Positions 41,430 to 42,656 of a stretch of DNA of 42,656 nt are shown here, one piece after another. Below the pieces are notes generated by a model. The model was not told the origin of the DNA. It saw only the letters and a program-made list of their open reading frames with translations, and searched no databases. The first letter of the stretch is position 1, and each line of letters opens with the position of its first letter. The position numbers and the translations under genes were made by a program. Source of the stretch: an uncultured Spirochaetales bacterium (GTDB taxonomy: Bacteria > Spirochaetota > Spirochaetia > Sphaerochaetales > Sphaerochaetaceae); the NCBI GenBank assembly GCA_949300325.1, contig CASGDQ010000026.1, forward strand, positions 1 to 42,656, given 5' to 3'.

Positions 41430-42309
41430 TCAGGCCCTCGCAGCCGGTGCTCTTTACAAAATCTACTATTGCCTGAATCTTGGGAAGCATTGAGCCGGGA
41501 GCGAAATGGCCTTCCGCAATATACTGCTCCGCCTCTTTCACTGTCATGCTATCAAGATCCTTCTGATTGCTCTTGTTGTAATTCAGACACACCTTGCTCA
41601 CCGCTGTGGAAATGACAAAAAGATCGGCTTTAAGGCTCTTTGCAAGGATGGCCGCGGCAAGGTCCTTGTCGATGACCGCCTCCCTTCCTTGGAGCATGCC
41701 GTCCTCATCGTAGACAACCGGAATACCGCCGCCGCCTGCGGCAATTACGATAACACCAGCCTCCAGAAGCCGCCTGATCGTCTCAAGCTCGACTATCGAT
41801 TTCGGCTTGGGAGATGCAACAACCCTTCTCCAGCCGCGTCCAGAATCCTCGACCACAGACCATCCGTCGTTCTCGGCATGGTACTTCGCATCCTCCTCGC
41901 TCATGAAAGATCCTATCGGTTTTGTTGGATTGGAAAAGGAAGGATCCGAATCGGATACCTCTACCTGGGTGACAACCGTTGCAACAGGCTGATCCAGTCC
42001 CGCCTTCTTGAATTCGTTGTCCAATGCCCTCTGAAGTTGGTAGCCTATTGCTCCCTGCGTATCGGCGACACAGGAATCCAGAGGAACCGTGTGGAGTATC
42101 TTGCGCGCATACTCGCTCCTTAAAAGAATGTATCCCACCTGCGGACCGTTTCCATGGGCTATGACAACCTTGTGCCCCGCCTCAACGAGCTTCGCAATAT
42201 GGGCTGCGGTCTTCCTCGCCGCATCATACTGTGCCGAGACCGTCACATGCTTGCTGTCCTCGATAAGGGAATTTCCACCAATTGCGATAACGATAAGTTT
42301 GCTGTCCAT
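41365..42309 (-). CDS. arcC: Carbamate kinase
   Basis: A 314-residue amino-acid kinase that makes ATP from carbamoyl phosphate and ADP in arginine, agmatine or purine-ring breakdown. IAIGGNSL is the N-terminal phosphate-binding loop, HGNGPQVGYILLRSE follows, and GRGWRRVVASPKPKSIVE and AAGGGGIPVVYDEDG are carbamate-kinase signatures. GAGGAG precedes ATG 42309. No arginine deiminase or ornithine transcarbamylase is in the window, so the carbamoyl phosphate source is not shown; guaD elsewhere in the window makes a purine route conceivable. Confidence 0.96.
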   Translation of the reverse strand: MDSKLIVIAIGGNSLIEDSKHVTVSAQYDAARKTAAHIAKLVEAGHKVVIAHGNGPQVGYILLRSEYARKILHTVPLDSCVADTQGAIGYQLQRALDNEFKKAGLDQPVATVVTQVEVSDSDPSFSNPTKPIGSFMSEEDAKYHAENDGWSVVEDSGRGWRRVVASPKPKSIVELETIRRLLEAGVIVIAAGGGGIPVVYDEDGMLQGREAVIDKDLAAAILAKSLKADLFVISTAVSKVCLNYNKSNQKDLDSMTVKEAEQYIAEGHFAPGSMLPKIQAIVDFVKSTGCEGLITDPEHLYSSLYGSDGTRVTL

Positions 42310-42329
42310 CACTTTCTCCTCGCTGATAG

Positions 42330-42358
42330 ATTATCACACATGCAACAGAATGCAACAA
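42330..42358 (-). promoter_or_regulatory. arcC promoter with direct repeats
   Basis: On the minus strand, TTGTTG (plus 42353-42358), a 17-base spacer and GATAAT (plus 42330-42335) preceded by TGT (an extended -10) form a plausible promoter. Within the spacer, TGCAACA occurs at plus 42341-42347 and 42351-42357, exactly 10 bases apart, a possible operator. Confidence 0.5.
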
Positions 42359-42656
42359 AATTCTTGGCATTTTTGAGAAAATTATTTCCTTATGCTGTAA
42401 GGATTCCTTTTTATACAAATTATCTGTTTCACGTCAAAAACATGCTGTTTTTATCATAAAACGGGCCAAAAACGTACCAGAGAAACCTCTTGCAATTCCC
42501 AATAGGGCAAGATGTTAGGAAGGGTTCGAGAAAAAAAGAAACGAAAGGAGATAAGACTTGGTGCGTTTGATTATTCAACAATATTCATGACAGAGAAAAG
42601 AAAAGGACTTATAGTAATAAAGCAAGAGCGACGTATTTTTTTGATAGGGAAATGGA
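42359..42656. other. Non-coding stretch to the window edge
   Basis: An AT-rich region with no supported gene. A frame opens at ATG 42587 (MTEKRKGLIVIKQERR) and stays open to the edge, but it has no ribosome site at a usable distance (AAAGGAGA is over 35 bases upstream) and only 23 codons. It could be the start of a gene beyond the window. Confidence 0.35.

Overview
The window reads as chromosome from a Gram-negative, double-membraned bacterium, most likely a spirochaete of the Sphaerochaeta/Treponema kind. This is inferred from gene content: outer-membrane barrel proteins ending in Phe, lipoproteins, a FecR-domain/outer-membrane protein, a divergent sigma-like protein and a RecJ with a large insert. 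No rRNA gene, intact tRNA, phage or CRISPR array is visible, so the taxonomy is tentative.

Layout. 1-460 is the scar of a mobile element: the tail of an IS110-type transposase, two sets of direct repeats and the 3' half of a tRNA-Gly(GCC), which looks like an attachment site. 523-1688 holds a GNAT acetyltransferase and an outer-membrane barrel. 1807-5384 is a class I ribonucleotide reductase (nrdA-nrdB). 5416-7661 (minus) holds guaD behind a guanine-type riboswitch, and a sigma-70 family factor. 7809-11194 is a MATE exporter, isoaspartyl dipeptidase (iadA) and a LysR-type regulator. 11186-15328 holds two divergent Crp/Fnr regulators and a sulfur-trafficking operon (TusA-like, YeeE/YedE-like, unusual thioredoxin-reductase-like flavoprotein). 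15475-19635 is tig-clpP-clpX plus a DHH phosphoesterase. 19908-26193 holds a sigma-like protein, a lipoprotein, rdgB, pepF, a secreted protein, an HD phosphohydrolase and a TtcA-like protein. 26265-31594 is a FecR/beta-barrel gene split by a frameshift at nine A's, then mutL. 31566-34215 (minus) is a DHOD-like protein, an acyltransferase and a lipoprotein. 34339-36760 (minus) is serA-serC-lrp. 36921-40074 (minus) is rpsU, recJ and recO. 40161-42309 holds a DUF4105/Lnb-like membrane protein and carbamate kinase.

Working together. DNA precursor supply and upkeep recur (nrdAB, rdgB, mutL, recJ, recO, HD phosphohydrolase), as do protein folding and turnover (tig, clpPX, pepF, iadA). Nitrogen salvage appears in guaD, iadA and arcC. 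The most distinctive module is crp-tusA-yeeE-trxB-like, proposed here to import and reduce a sulfur or selenium compound under a cysteine-containing Crp/Fnr regulator.

The pattern least expected from standard annotation is in the starts. Several genes (nrdA, the second crp, rdgB, recO, the DUF4105 gene, perhaps the HD gene) lack a Shine-Dalgarno sequence and have a -10-like hexamer ending 7 or 8 bases before the A of ATG, as expected for leaderless mRNAs.
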